A program made the position numbers and the translations under genes. This document shows positions 56,013-64,000 of a stretch of DNA of 64,000 nt, in pieces. Position 1 is the stretch's first letter; each line of letters begins with the position of its first letter. Under the pieces are notes generated by a model. That model saw only the letters and a program-made list of their open reading frames with translations, searched no databases and was not told the DNA's origin. Source of the stretch: Holophagaceae bacterium (GTDB taxonomy: Bacteria; Acidobacteriota; Holophagae; Holophagales; Holophagaceae). The stretch covers positions 1 to 64,000 of the forward strand of contig JANYBM010000140.1 in assembly GCA_025361125.1 (NCBI GenBank), in the 5' to 3' direction.

Positions 56013-57224
56013 ATTGTTCTCATCATCCTTTTCGACTTTTTTCTTGCTCACGTCTTCCAGGCTCACCTGGTCGTCTTTGGCAAGGCCGCCCAGGATTTCA
56101 ACGCGCTCCAGCGTTGCCACACCAGCTTTCACAGGCACGGCATCGAAGTATTCCTTCCAGTGATCCGATAGCCAGATGAACTTGGTCCGACCCGATAAAG
56201 CCTGTTTCGCCCGCTTCAAGTCTTCGGGAGTCAGAGTCTTTTTCAGACGGAAGACCACTGTTTGACCATCCTTGCGTTGCAATGCTTCCAGGGGCACAGA
56301 TATAGCACTGACGCGCTTCTCACCCAGAATTTCCACATTGGCGCTCATGCCAGTCTTGAAGGATTCACTGAGTTCATCAAGGGTGATTTCCACCTTGAAG
56401 ACTTTTATTTTCTCCAGTAGTTCGGCCGCCGGGGCGACGAAGCGGACCCGCCCCGTGAAGGTTTTTTGCGGGTAGGCATCAAGGTTGATACGCACCGTCT
56501 GGCCCACGGCCACCTTGGCGATATCCACCTCATTGAGATTCACCCGGATGATCAGGCTCTTGAGATCCGCCACGGTAAACACTACCGTGCCCGCATTGAA
56601 GCTCGATACTCCGCTGGTGATGGTGTCGCCCAACTCCACACCCCGCTTGATGACCACTCCATCCATGGGCGCAGCCACCCGCGCGATCTGCGTGGACGCG
56701 TTCCCGTTGATGGGAATGCCCCGGTCCTCGACGATCTGGAACCGGGTTTGGGCGGACTTGAACGTGTCCCGAGCCACATCCCGCTTTGCCACCGCATCTT
56801 TGAAGGCTTCTCCGCCGATCAGGCCCTGGTCAAAGAGCGCCTTTTGGGTGAGGAATTGGCGCTCCGCATCCTTCAGGTTCAATTGGGATGAACTGAGGCT
56901 GCTTTGGACCTCGGAAAGGCTTTGGGCCTGGGTCACATCCGGTTCCACTTCGGCCATCACCTGGTTCCTTTTGACCACGGCGCCTTCGCGAACTTTAAGC
57001 CCAACAATGCGGCCCGATACGGTGCTCTTCACATCCACCTTGGTGTAGGGATCCACGACACCCACTTCGCGCACACTAACCTGCAGGTCTTCAGCCTGGA
57101 CCTTGCCAATGCGAAACGGCGTCTCAGTGGATTTGCCCTTGTCCTTGCTGACAGTCTTGGCGAACAGGATGCCCCCGACGATCACCAGCGCAATGGCACC
57201 AATTGCCCACCACCGTTTATTCAT
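56010..57224 (-). CDS. HlyD/MacA-type periplasmic adaptor
   Basis: Start moved to MNKRWWAIGAIALVIVGGILFA; STVSGRIVGLKVREGAVVKRNQVMAEVEP lipoyl-like hairpin; RVAAPMDGVVIKRGVELGDTI. Confidence 0.88.
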   Translation of the reverse strand: MNKRWWAIGAIALVIVGGILFAKTVSKDKGKSTETPFRIGKVQAEDLQVSVREVGVVDPYTKVDVKSTVSGRIVGLKVREGAVVKRNQVMAEVEPDVTQAQSLSEVQSSLSSSQLNLKDAERQFLTQKALFDQGLIGGEAFKDAVAKRDVARDTFKSAQTRFQIVEDRGIPINGNASTQIARVAAPMDGVVIKRGVELGDTITSGVSSFNAGTVVFTVADLKSLIIRVNLNEVDIAKVAVGQTVRINLDAYPQKTFTGRVRFVAPAAELLEKIKVFKVEITLDELSESFKTGMSANVEILGEKRVSAISVPLEALQRKDGQTVVFRLKKTLTPEDLKRAKQALSGRTKFIWLSDHWKEYFDAVPVKAGVATLERVEILGGLAKDDQVSLEDVSKKKVEKDDENN

Positions 57225-57342
57225 GACCTTCCCCTTTGCCATTGAGGCTGAAAAAGAATCCGAGCCAGTCGGGTCTTGCATGGCTCTGGGTACGGGGGAA
57301 AGATGCGGGCGTTTATTCAGCCCTTGGGGCCACGGGGCAAGC

Positions 57343-58251
57343 TTAAGCCACGGACAATGCCTCCTCAGCTTGGCGTTCGACGGATTCAGTGAGGTTTTGA
57401 ATGAATTCCGGTCCGGGGAGCCAACCCTGACCCCGGAGCCATGCTTCAAGATGGGCGATGGGGTCTTTCCTGGACCAGATTTCCAGTTGGTCAGGATCCA
57501 CGTAGCGCTGGTCATCGTGTTCCGCGTGGCCCTTCATGCGGAAGGTTTCACAGACCAGGAACACCGGGCCACCTCCATCCAGGCAGAGCCGACGGGCCCG
57601 CTTGGAGGATTCCAACACTTCCAGCGAATTGTTGCCGTCCACCACCATCGTATAGGCACCCTGAGACCGCTCACTCATGTGCCCCTTCATCTGTTTTTCA
57701 GGTGACGTGGAATAGGCGAATCCATTCAGTTCACCAACTACGATGAGCGGGAGTTTCTGGACCACCGCGAAATTCAAGCCTTCGGAAAAAGCTCCGGTGG
57801 AAGAGCCACCATCGCCGATCCAGGTCATGGCGACTCGGGCTTCCTTTTTCTGCTGAAAACTGAGCGCCACGCCAGCCATGACAGGAATGAGCGCGCCCAG
57901 CATGGAGGTTGGGGCAAGGATGCCCCGGGCCACGCCCCCAAAATGGTTGTTGTGCTCACGACCGCCACTGGGTCCCGCGGTTCGCCCGAGGTATTGAAGA
58001 AAGACTTCTTTCGGCTGGATACCTCGCGCCAGCATGGAACCCAGGTTGCGGATCATGGGGCCAATGACATCGTCAGGGCCCAAGGCCAGGGCCGTTGCGC
58101 AGGCCGTGGCCTCTTGCCCCAGGCTGCGATAGACGCTGCCCATGGTGTGACCTTGGCGGAAGAGTTTCACCAGGCGTTCTTCCACCAGCCGGGTGAGCAG
58201 CATCGTTTCATACAGGTGTAAAGCCGTTGGTCGGTCCATAGCTCGGTCCAT
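57343..58251 (-). CDS. TPP-dependent 2-oxoacid dehydrogenase E1 alpha-like subunit
   Basis: ETMLLTRLVEERLVKLFRQG, MTWIGDGGSSTGAFSEGLNFAVVQKLPLIVVGELNGFAYST (GDG...N TPP motif). Confidence 0.85.
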   Translation of the reverse strand: MDRAMDRPTALHLYETMLLTRLVEERLVKLFRQGHTMGSVYRSLGQEATACATALALGPDDVIGPMIRNLGSMLARGIQPKEVFLQYLGRTAGPSGGREHNNHFGGVARGILAPTSMLGALIPVMAGVALSFQQKKEARVAMTWIGDGGSSTGAFSEGLNFAVVQKLPLIVVGELNGFAYSTSPEKQMKGHMSERSQGAYTMVVDGNNSLEVLESSKRARRLCLDGGGPVFLVCETFRMKGHAEHDDQRYVDPDQLEIWSRKDPIAHLEAWLRGQGWLPGPEFIQNLTESVERQAEEALSVA

Positions 58252-58268
58252 AGAGGTAGCATAGAACC

Positions 58269-58751
58269 ATGCTGAAACTCCGGTCCGCAACCCCTGAAGA
58301 TGCTCCATTGATTCTCCAGTACATCCGCGACCTGGCGGAGTACGAAAAGGATCCCGAAGCCGCTGTGGCCACGGAAGCAGACATCCTTCACCACGCCTTC
58401 TCAGAGCACCCCTTGATCCATGTGGTGCTGGCCGAATGGGAAGACCAGCCCGCGGGTTTCGCGCTCTACTTCTTCAATTTCAGTACCTGGCAAGGGAAGC
58501 CTGGGCTCTACCTGGAAGATCTTTTCGTCCGGCCAGCTTTCCGGGGGTCCGGCATTGGCAAGGCTCTGCTCAAACACCTGGCGCGCATCGCGGTGGACTC
58601 TGGCTGTACCCGCTACGTGTGGCAGGTTCTGGATTGGAACGAACCAAGCATTAAGTTCTACGAAGCTATGGGCGCGCGGCAGTTGAAAAACTGGATCACT
58701 TGCCGGGTGGATGGTGAAGCCCTGTCAAGGATGGCCGAAGGCGCCCCGTGA
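58269..58751 (+). CDS. GNAT-family N-acetyltransferase
   Basis: LYLEDLFVRPAFRGSGIGKALLKHLARIAVDSGCTRYVWQVLDWNEPSIKFYEAMGA. Confidence 0.9.
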   Translation: MLKLRSATPEDAPLILQYIRDLAEYEKDPEAAVATEADILHHAFSEHPLIHVVLAEWEDQPAGFALYFFNFSTWQGKPGLYLEDLFVRPAFRGSGIGKALLKHLARIAVDSGCTRYVWQVLDWNEPSIKFYEAMGARQLKNWITCRVDGEALSRMAEGAP

Positions 58752-60136
58752 ATAAGGCGCAAGATTCCATTCAGCAGGCTTTGACCCGGGTTTCCGAGGC
58801 GCTTTCTCCCGAAGCCGGGCTGGTGGTGGTGGGTGGCTGGGTTCGTGATCATTTGTTGGGCCGGGATGCTGGGGACATGGATCTCGCCACGGCCCTGATG
58901 CCCGCAGACGTCATGCGGCGCGCCAAGGCGGCCGGGTTGAAAATTGTACCCACGGGACTTCAGCACGGCACCGTTACAGTCATCGCAAACGGTCATGGTT
59001 TTGAGATCACTACCTTTCGGGGTGATGGCGACTACCTGGATGGACGGCATCCTGAAGCAGTGCTTCTGGGCGTGAGCCTTCGGGAAGATTTGGCGCGCCG
59101 GGATTTCACGGTCAATGCCATGGCTTTGCCAGTGGAATACCTGAGCAGCCCACTACCAAATGAAAAAATAGTTGATCCCTTTGGTGGGAAAAGCGATTTG
59201 GACAGACACCTGATCCGGGCCGTGGGGGATCCACTGAAACGCTTTGCCGAGGATGGCCTGCGCTCGGTGCGGGCCTGCCGCTTCGCCTCGCAGCTGGGTT
59301 TTGAAATTGAACCGGAAACACTATCGGCCATCTCAATGCGATTGGATGTGTCCGCCAAGGTATCCGTGGAGCGCGTCTTTGTAGAGTTGACCAAGCTGCT
59401 TTGTGGCCGTGCTCCCAAAACAGGGCTGCAGCTCCTGGCAGAATCTGGGCTGCTGGATCTCTGGACTCCTGAGTTGCGGCCCATGATCGGTTGCACGCAA
59501 AATCGCCATCATCTTTTTCCGGTTTGGGAGCATACGCTGGCAACCGTTGGTTTCGCAGTGGCAGAACCCGCGCTGCGATGGGCGGCGCTGCTGCACGATG
59601 TGGGCAAGCCTCCCGCGCGTTCAGTGGATGCAGCCGGCGGTGTGCATTTCTACGGTCATGAAGCTATATCACTGGAAATCACCCAGGCCCTTTTCACGCG
59701 CTTGAAGGTGGGCCGTGTGTTCACCCGCGCAGTCCTTGCCTTGGTACGCCACCACGGGACTCATCCCACGGATGAGTGGAGCGATTCGGCTTGCCGCCGC
59801 TTTCTTCGCAAACTTTCCGAGGACAGCTTGCCCCTTGAACAATGGGGCCTTTTTCGTATGGCTGATCAATTCGCGAAGGGATTCGGCGAAGCGGAAAAGA
59901 AGCTGGAACACCAGAGGGTCATGGAGCGCCTGCGCCGCCTGGCCGAAGCCAAGCCACCCTTGAATCCAAGCGCCCTGGCACTGGATGGCAGAGCCCTGAT
60001 CAAGCTCGCCGGCAAACATGGCGGCCCGTGGGTGGGCGAACTTCAAAAACACCTGTTGGAAGCCGTGATCGAAGATCCCGATCTCAACACGGTTACTGAT
60101 TTGCAGAGGCTGGCCCAGGAATGGCTCAATACCTAA
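58748..60136 (+). CDS. cca: CCA tRNA nucleotidyltransferase with HD domain
   Basis: VVGGWVRDHLLGRDAGDMDLATAL, RRDFTVNAMAL, RFAEDGLRSVRACRFASQLGFEIEPET, ALLHDVGKPPA. Confidence 0.92.
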   Translation: MNKAQDSIQQALTRVSEALSPEAGLVVVGGWVRDHLLGRDAGDMDLATALMPADVMRRAKAAGLKIVPTGLQHGTVTVIANGHGFEITTFRGDGDYLDGRHPEAVLLGVSLREDLARRDFTVNAMALPVEYLSSPLPNEKIVDPFGGKSDLDRHLIRAVGDPLKRFAEDGLRSVRACRFASQLGFEIEPETLSAISMRLDVSAKVSVERVFVELTKLLCGRAPKTGLQLLAESGLLDLWTPELRPMIGCTQNRHHLFPVWEHTLATVGFAVAEPALRWAALLHDVGKPPARSVDAAGGVHFYGHEAISLEITQALFTRLKVGRVFTRAVLALVRHHGTHPTDEWSDSACRRFLRKLSEDSLPLEQWGLFRMADQFAKGFGEAEKKLEHQRVMERLRRLAEAKPPLNPSALALDGRALIKLAGKHGGPWVGELQKHLLEAVIEDPDLNTVTDLQRLAQEWLNT

Positions 60137-60618
60137 GCTCGTTCAATCAACACCACAGCCTGGGCCGCTAGGCCTTCGCCCCGGCCGGTAAAGCCCATGT
60201 GTTCGGTGGTGGTGGCCTTCACGTTCAAGGCATCGGGCTCTATACCCAGAAGGGGGGCGATGCGGGCCCGCATGGTCTGCCGATAAGAGCTGATTTTGGG
60301 CTTCTCGCCAATGAGGCACACATCCGCGTTTTCCACGCGCCACCCGCAGCTTCGCAGTTCGCCCATGACACGATCCAACAACAGCATTGAATCGGCATTG
60401 TTGTAATCGGCGTCGGTATCCGGAAAATGGTGGCCGATGTCACCCAGCCCCGCGGCGCCCAGCAGCGCGTCCATGAGCGCGTGCAGCATGACATCCGCAT
60501 CGCTGTGGCCCATGAGTCCGCGGTCGAAGGGTACATGAATTCCCATAAGCATCAGAGACCGTCCAGCCTCAGGGGCCGCAAAGCGATGGACATCGAATCC
60601 AGAACCTACCCTGATCAA
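60133..60618 (-). CDS. ispF: 2-C-methyl-D-erythritol 2,4-cyclodiphosphate synthase
   Basis: RVGSGFDVHRF, GHSDADVMLHALMDALLGAAGLGDIGHHFPDTD, KATTTEHMGFTGRGEGLAAQAVVLI. Confidence 0.95.
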   Translation of the reverse strand: MIRVGSGFDVHRFAAPEAGRSLMLMGIHVPFDRGLMGHSDADVMLHALMDALLGAAGLGDIGHHFPDTDADYNNADSMLLLDRVMGELRSCGWRVENADVCLIGEKPKISSYRQTMRARIAPLLGIEPDALNVKATTTEHMGFTGRGEGLAAQAVVLIERA

Positions 60619-62180
60619 ATGCTTCTCACACTGCCGGACTTCGGTGTTGGTGGATTCGTTTTGCGCAAGGACCTGGATTGACCCGTGCTTGTCAGCCCAC
60701 CTGTGTTTTCCTTCGAATTCACGCTATCTGGAATCGTCACGATCACCACCGTACCCTCGCCTTCCTCACTCTTCACTTCGATGGAACCTCCGTGTTCTTC
60801 AATGATCTTCTTGACGGTAGCCATGCCCAGCCCGGTGCCCTTCTTTTTCCCGTAGCTGAAAAACGGCTCGAATATTCTCCGCTGGACTTTCCGGGGAATG
60901 CCTTTGCCATTATCTGTAACCCGGATCTGCACACCGCCGGTCACCCGTTCCCAGGTCAGGGATACTTTGCGCTCGCCAGGCTTCTCGGCCACGGCATCCA
61001 AGGCGTTGGCCAGCAGGTTTTCGATGACCCTGGCGAAGCGGGCGGGATCCAAATTAGCGGCGCATGGCGTGTCTTCGCTCTTGATCTCCACCCCCAGGTC
61101 GCCTGCGTGTGGGCGGATGGCTTCCACCAAACTGGAAAGGAAGGCCGTCAGTTCCACTTTCTCACGGCGCGGCTCCCGGACCTTGGCGTAGTCCAGCACA
61201 TCCATACTCATGTCGCCCAGGCGCTGAACCGCTTCAAGAATTTTGGACACATGATGCTTGGATTTCTCGTCGGGGTTCAGGACTTCCAGCAGCTCCGTGT
61301 GCCCCCGCACCACAAAAAGCGCGTTCTTGAAATCATGCACGATGCTGCTGGCCACCTGCCCCACGGTGGCGAGCACTTGATTGCGCAGGTTGTCTTCGGA
61401 GAGCCGGGCCCGTTCGATGGCAATGGAGCAAAGCCCAACGATGGCTTCGAAGATGGGCCGATCCACAGGTTCCGTAATGATCCGTTTGGAGTCAAGGTAG
61501 ACCACGCCGATGCGCTTCCCCTTCAGTGTTAAAGGTAGGCAGAGAATCGTCTTGAGCTGGAGATCCAGCACTGACTGCTGGCTCATGAGTTTCTCGTTAT
61601 CCGAGACGTTATGAATCCAAATGGGCTCGCCCCGTTCGAAGACCGAATGCACGCTCGACATGGACAATTGGATACTGTGTTCCAACTCATTCCCCAGCCC
61701 ACGCTGAACTTTAGCGACGAGTTCGCCGCCCTCCAGCAACATGATGAAGCCCCTGTCGGTGCCGGAAATCGCAAGCAGCCGTTCCAAGGACTGATCCAGG
61801 ATGTCGTCCAGTTCAACATCTTCCGCCAGCAGTTGTGCGGTTTGCAGGATGGCCTGCATGTTGACTTCTGTGGCGGCTTGCGTTTCGGATTTCAAGGTGA
61901 TGAAGTAGGCGCCATCCGCCAATCTAACGGTCTCGCCCGCCTTCCATGGCAGGCGCGTGATGGGCTTGTCGTCCATGAAGCTGCCGTGGGAGGACTTCAA
62001 GTCCTCGACCCACCACTGCCCTTCGACCATTTCGATGCGCAGATGCGCCCGGCTGATCATGCTGTCCGTCAGGACAATGTCACAGTGATTTTGTCGGCCT
62101 AACGTCACTGAGCGATTCAGCATCAGCGTCCGCTCGAAACCATGGCGGTCCCTGAGAAGCATCTGATGGCGCTGGGGCAA
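60615..62180 (-). CDS. Sensor histidine kinase with FHA and GAF domains
   Basis: FHA: SVTLGRQNHCDIVLTDSMISRAHLRIE..SSHGSFMDDKPI. GAF-like middle. SSIVHDFKNALFVVRGHTELL H-box, NLLANALDAVAEKPGE, KKGTGLGMATVKKIIEEHGGSI. Confidence 0.92.
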   Translation of the reverse strand: MPQRHQMLLRDRHGFERTLMLNRSVTLGRQNHCDIVLTDSMISRAHLRIEMVEGQWWVEDLKSSHGSFMDDKPITRLPWKAGETVRLADGAYFITLKSETQAATEVNMQAILQTAQLLAEDVELDDILDQSLERLLAISGTDRGFIMLLEGGELVAKVQRGLGNELEHSIQLSMSSVHSVFERGEPIWIHNVSDNEKLMSQQSVLDLQLKTILCLPLTLKGKRIGVVYLDSKRIITEPVDRPIFEAIVGLCSIAIERARLSEDNLRNQVLATVGQVASSIVHDFKNALFVVRGHTELLEVLNPDEKSKHHVSKILEAVQRLGDMSMDVLDYAKVREPRREKVELTAFLSSLVEAIRPHAGDLGVEIKSEDTPCAANLDPARFARVIENLLANALDAVAEKPGERKVSLTWERVTGGVQIRVTDNGKGIPRKVQRRIFEPFFSYGKKKGTGLGMATVKKIIEEHGGSIEVKSEEGEGTVVIVTIPDSVNSKENTGGLTSTGQSRSLRKTNPPTPKSGSVRSI

Positions 62181-62300
62181 AACGGCTCCATGGATAAACT
62201 AGGTAAAGACAAAGGTATCCTTTCATGAGCCCAATACAAGCAAAGGCTGTGGCAACCGATCATGATGAAATGAATCTTCCAAGCTTCTTCCAGGACTGAC

Positions 62301-63317
62301 GTGGATCACCAACGACATCCCGATTTGGACGCCTTCCTCCCGGAGGAGGGTGAATACACCCTCAGACCTAAACGCCTAGGGGAATATATCGGCCAGGAAA
62401 AGATCAAGGCGAGGCTCGAGATCGCCCTTCAGGCTGCCCAGATGCGCGGCGAAGTGCTGGATCATGTGCTACTTTTCGGACCCCCGGGGCTCGGCAAGAC
62501 CACTCTGGCGCATGTTTTGGCCAACGAGATGGGTGTCTCCTGCAAAGTGATCCAGGCCCCTGCACTGGAGAAAAAGGGCGACCTGGCTGCAATCCTGACA
62601 AATCTGGAAGAAGGCGAATTCCTTTTCATTGATGAGATCCATCGCCTGCCCGCGGCCATTGAAGAGTTGCTGTATTCAGCCATGGAAGATCGCAAGCTGG
62701 ACATCCTCATTGGCCAAGGGCCTTCGGCGCAAACTTTGAAGGTGGATCTTCGGCCGTTTACTTTGGTGGGAGCCACCACCCGCGCCGGGCTTATCTCCAA
62801 GCCTCTTCACGATCGCTTCGGCATGGTGCATCGTCTGGATTATTACAGCCGGGCGGAGTTGACCGTCATCGCGGATCGCAGTGCGAAGGTTTTGAAGATC
62901 GAATTGGCCGCTGAAGGGGGTGTGGCCATAGCTAGGCGTTCCCGTGGCACGCCTCGGATCTGCAACCGCCTGCTGCGCCGCTGCCGCGATTACGCCGAAG
63001 TGAAGGGGCAAGGCATCATCACCTCTGACATCGCCGACGCTTGTTTAAAATTGCACGAAGTGGACGACCTTGGTTTGGATGGTCTGGACCGGGATTATCT
63101 CGAAGCCCTTTGCGGCAAGTTCAAGGGAGGCCCCGTGGGTGTGCGTACCTTGGCCGCCGCCTTGGGGGAAGGCGATGGTGGCGCGCTGGAAGATCTGGTG
63201 GAGCCCTACCTTATGCAAATCGGATTCCTTGACCGTACCCAGCAAGGCAGGCGGGCCACCGAAGCTGCCTATTCATATTTGGGTATCAAGCCCAGCATCG
63301 GACCCCTGTTCAAATGA
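62301..63317 (+). CDS. ruvB: Holliday junction branch migration helicase RuvB
   Basis: LRPKRLGEYIGQEKIKARLEIALQAA, LLFGPPGLGKTTLAHVLANEMG, FIDEIHRLPAAIEELLYSAMED, LVGATTRAGLISKPLHDRFG. Confidence 0.96.
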   Translation: MDHQRHPDLDAFLPEEGEYTLRPKRLGEYIGQEKIKARLEIALQAAQMRGEVLDHVLLFGPPGLGKTTLAHVLANEMGVSCKVIQAPALEKKGDLAAILTNLEEGEFLFIDEIHRLPAAIEELLYSAMEDRKLDILIGQGPSAQTLKVDLRPFTLVGATTRAGLISKPLHDRFGMVHRLDYYSRAELTVIADRSAKVLKIELAAEGGVAIARRSRGTPRICNRLLRRCRDYAEVKGQGIITSDIADACLKLHEVDDLGLDGLDRDYLEALCGKFKGGPVGVRTLAAALGEGDGGALEDLVEPYLMQIGFLDRTQQGRRATEAAYSYLGIKPSIGPLFK

Positions 63318-63389
63318 TCGGATAGGCGCGAAGCCCGGTCGTATTAAATTGTCCAGGATCCCAACGGCAGGTTCAAGACAGGTGGAATT

Positions 63390-64000
63390 TCACTCAATCT
63401 GTTGCGGGTTGTCTGCCTCACCCGCGGGTTCGCCCATGCGCATCAAGGCCGCTATCACAGCGATGCCCATGGAGAAGGGCGCGATGACTTTGGTGGCTTC
63501 GGGATAACCCATGACGAGATCCCCAATGGGCAATACCGCGTAGCACAGGATGGGGGCGATTACCACCCACTTGCCCATGTGGCCCATGGGTTTCAACGGA
63601 ATGCGGTGCTCGATGAGTCGATAGGCCAGGCCGGCGGTGAAGGTCGTGAGCACCCAACCCGCGAAATTACGAAGGGGGATGCCAAAATAGGGCCCGCCAT
63701 CGGTCCAGATCCAAGCCTTTTGCTGAAGGGACATGTACGGGTCCATGGTCAAGTCCCAGGCGCTCATGATGAGGGCGCTCAGCAGAGCCGCGAAGACGGA
63801 CCAGCCCCAGTGTAGCTTGCGAGTCACCGGCGTGCCGTGGATTGCGAGATTGGCCATCATCGTGCTTGGGTAGAGCACCATGAAGTAGGCCAACGGAATG
63901 GGCCAGGACACGGTGCCCAGGATCTTCCAGCCCAGCACGTCCGTGTAGTAGTAGCGCCCGAAGATGAGTCCCGTCTTCACGCCGATGTACTCGAAAATGA
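63390..64000 (-). CDS. Carotenoid-biosynthesis-like (DUF422/CruF-like) membrane protein, truncated at right edge
   Basis: EYIGVKTGLIFGRYYYTDVLGWKILGTVSWPIPLAYFMVLYPS; frame stays open through 64000. Confidence 0.75.
   Translation of the reverse strand, partial: IFEYIGVKTGLIFGRYYYTDVLGWKILGTVSWPIPLAYFMVLYPSTMMANLAIHGTPVTRKLHWGWSVFAALLSALIMSAWDLTMDPYMSLQQKAWIWTDGGPYFGIPLRNFAGWVLTTFTAGLAYRLIEHRIPLKPMGHMGKWVVIAPILCYAVLPIGDLVMGYPEATKVIAPFSMGIAVIAALMRMGEPAGEADNPQQIE

Noticed and set aside
60678-61532. 284-aa plus-strand ORF antisense to the histidine kinase
   Set aside because: Shadow frame; composition (His/Gly/Phe-rich) fits reverse-complement codon bias, not a protein.
1-64000. tRNA, rRNA or known riboswitch genes
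   Set aside because: None recognised on either strand by eye; a tRNAscan-SE/Infernal run would be needed to exclude them formally.

Overview
The window is about 64 kb of gene-dense, high-GC chromosomal DNA. The gene content is housekeeping or core, and it looks like Acidobacteriota (Holophagae/Geothrix-like); that taxonomy is inferred from gene content only. I see no rRNA, tRNA, CRISPR array, prophage or transposase.

Main blocks: adenosine deaminase (cut at the left edge) and a Fur-family regulator; an ArnT/ArnA/EamA-like envelope-modification group (8.4-13.5 kb); gpsA/plsY/cinA; pyk, a Fis-like HTH protein and tandem gap genes; UbiA-family prenyltransferase; a J-domain/TPR protein; acyl-CoA ligase; xer recombinase; a minus-strand run pdxJ-glmM-folP-ftsH-tilS-bshB1-bshC; M23 peptidase plus bactofilin; a complete-looking minus-strand arginine cluster (argC, P-loop protein, argG, argH, M20 deacylase, argB, argF', argD) with divergent argR; a BNR-repeat protein; a MacAB-like ABC export set; cca, ispF, an FHA-GAF histidine kinase, ruvB, and a carotenoid-biosynthesis-like membrane protein cut at the right edge.

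Most notable observations: (1) many intergenic gaps hold degenerate tandem repeats with an exact 7-bp period and locus-specific motifs, usually touching stop codons; (2) the arginine cluster carries an N-acyl-ornithine transcarbamylase with Ala at the acetyl/succinyl specificity position, and an uncharacterised P-loop protein embedded in it; (3) a putatively exported protein made of 11-residue LEA3-like repeats; (4) a divergent second GAPDH in tandem; (5) a perfect 12-bp-stem hairpin just inside folP; (6) a REP-like palindrome. All calls come from reading the sequence and the supplied ORF track. No database search was run.
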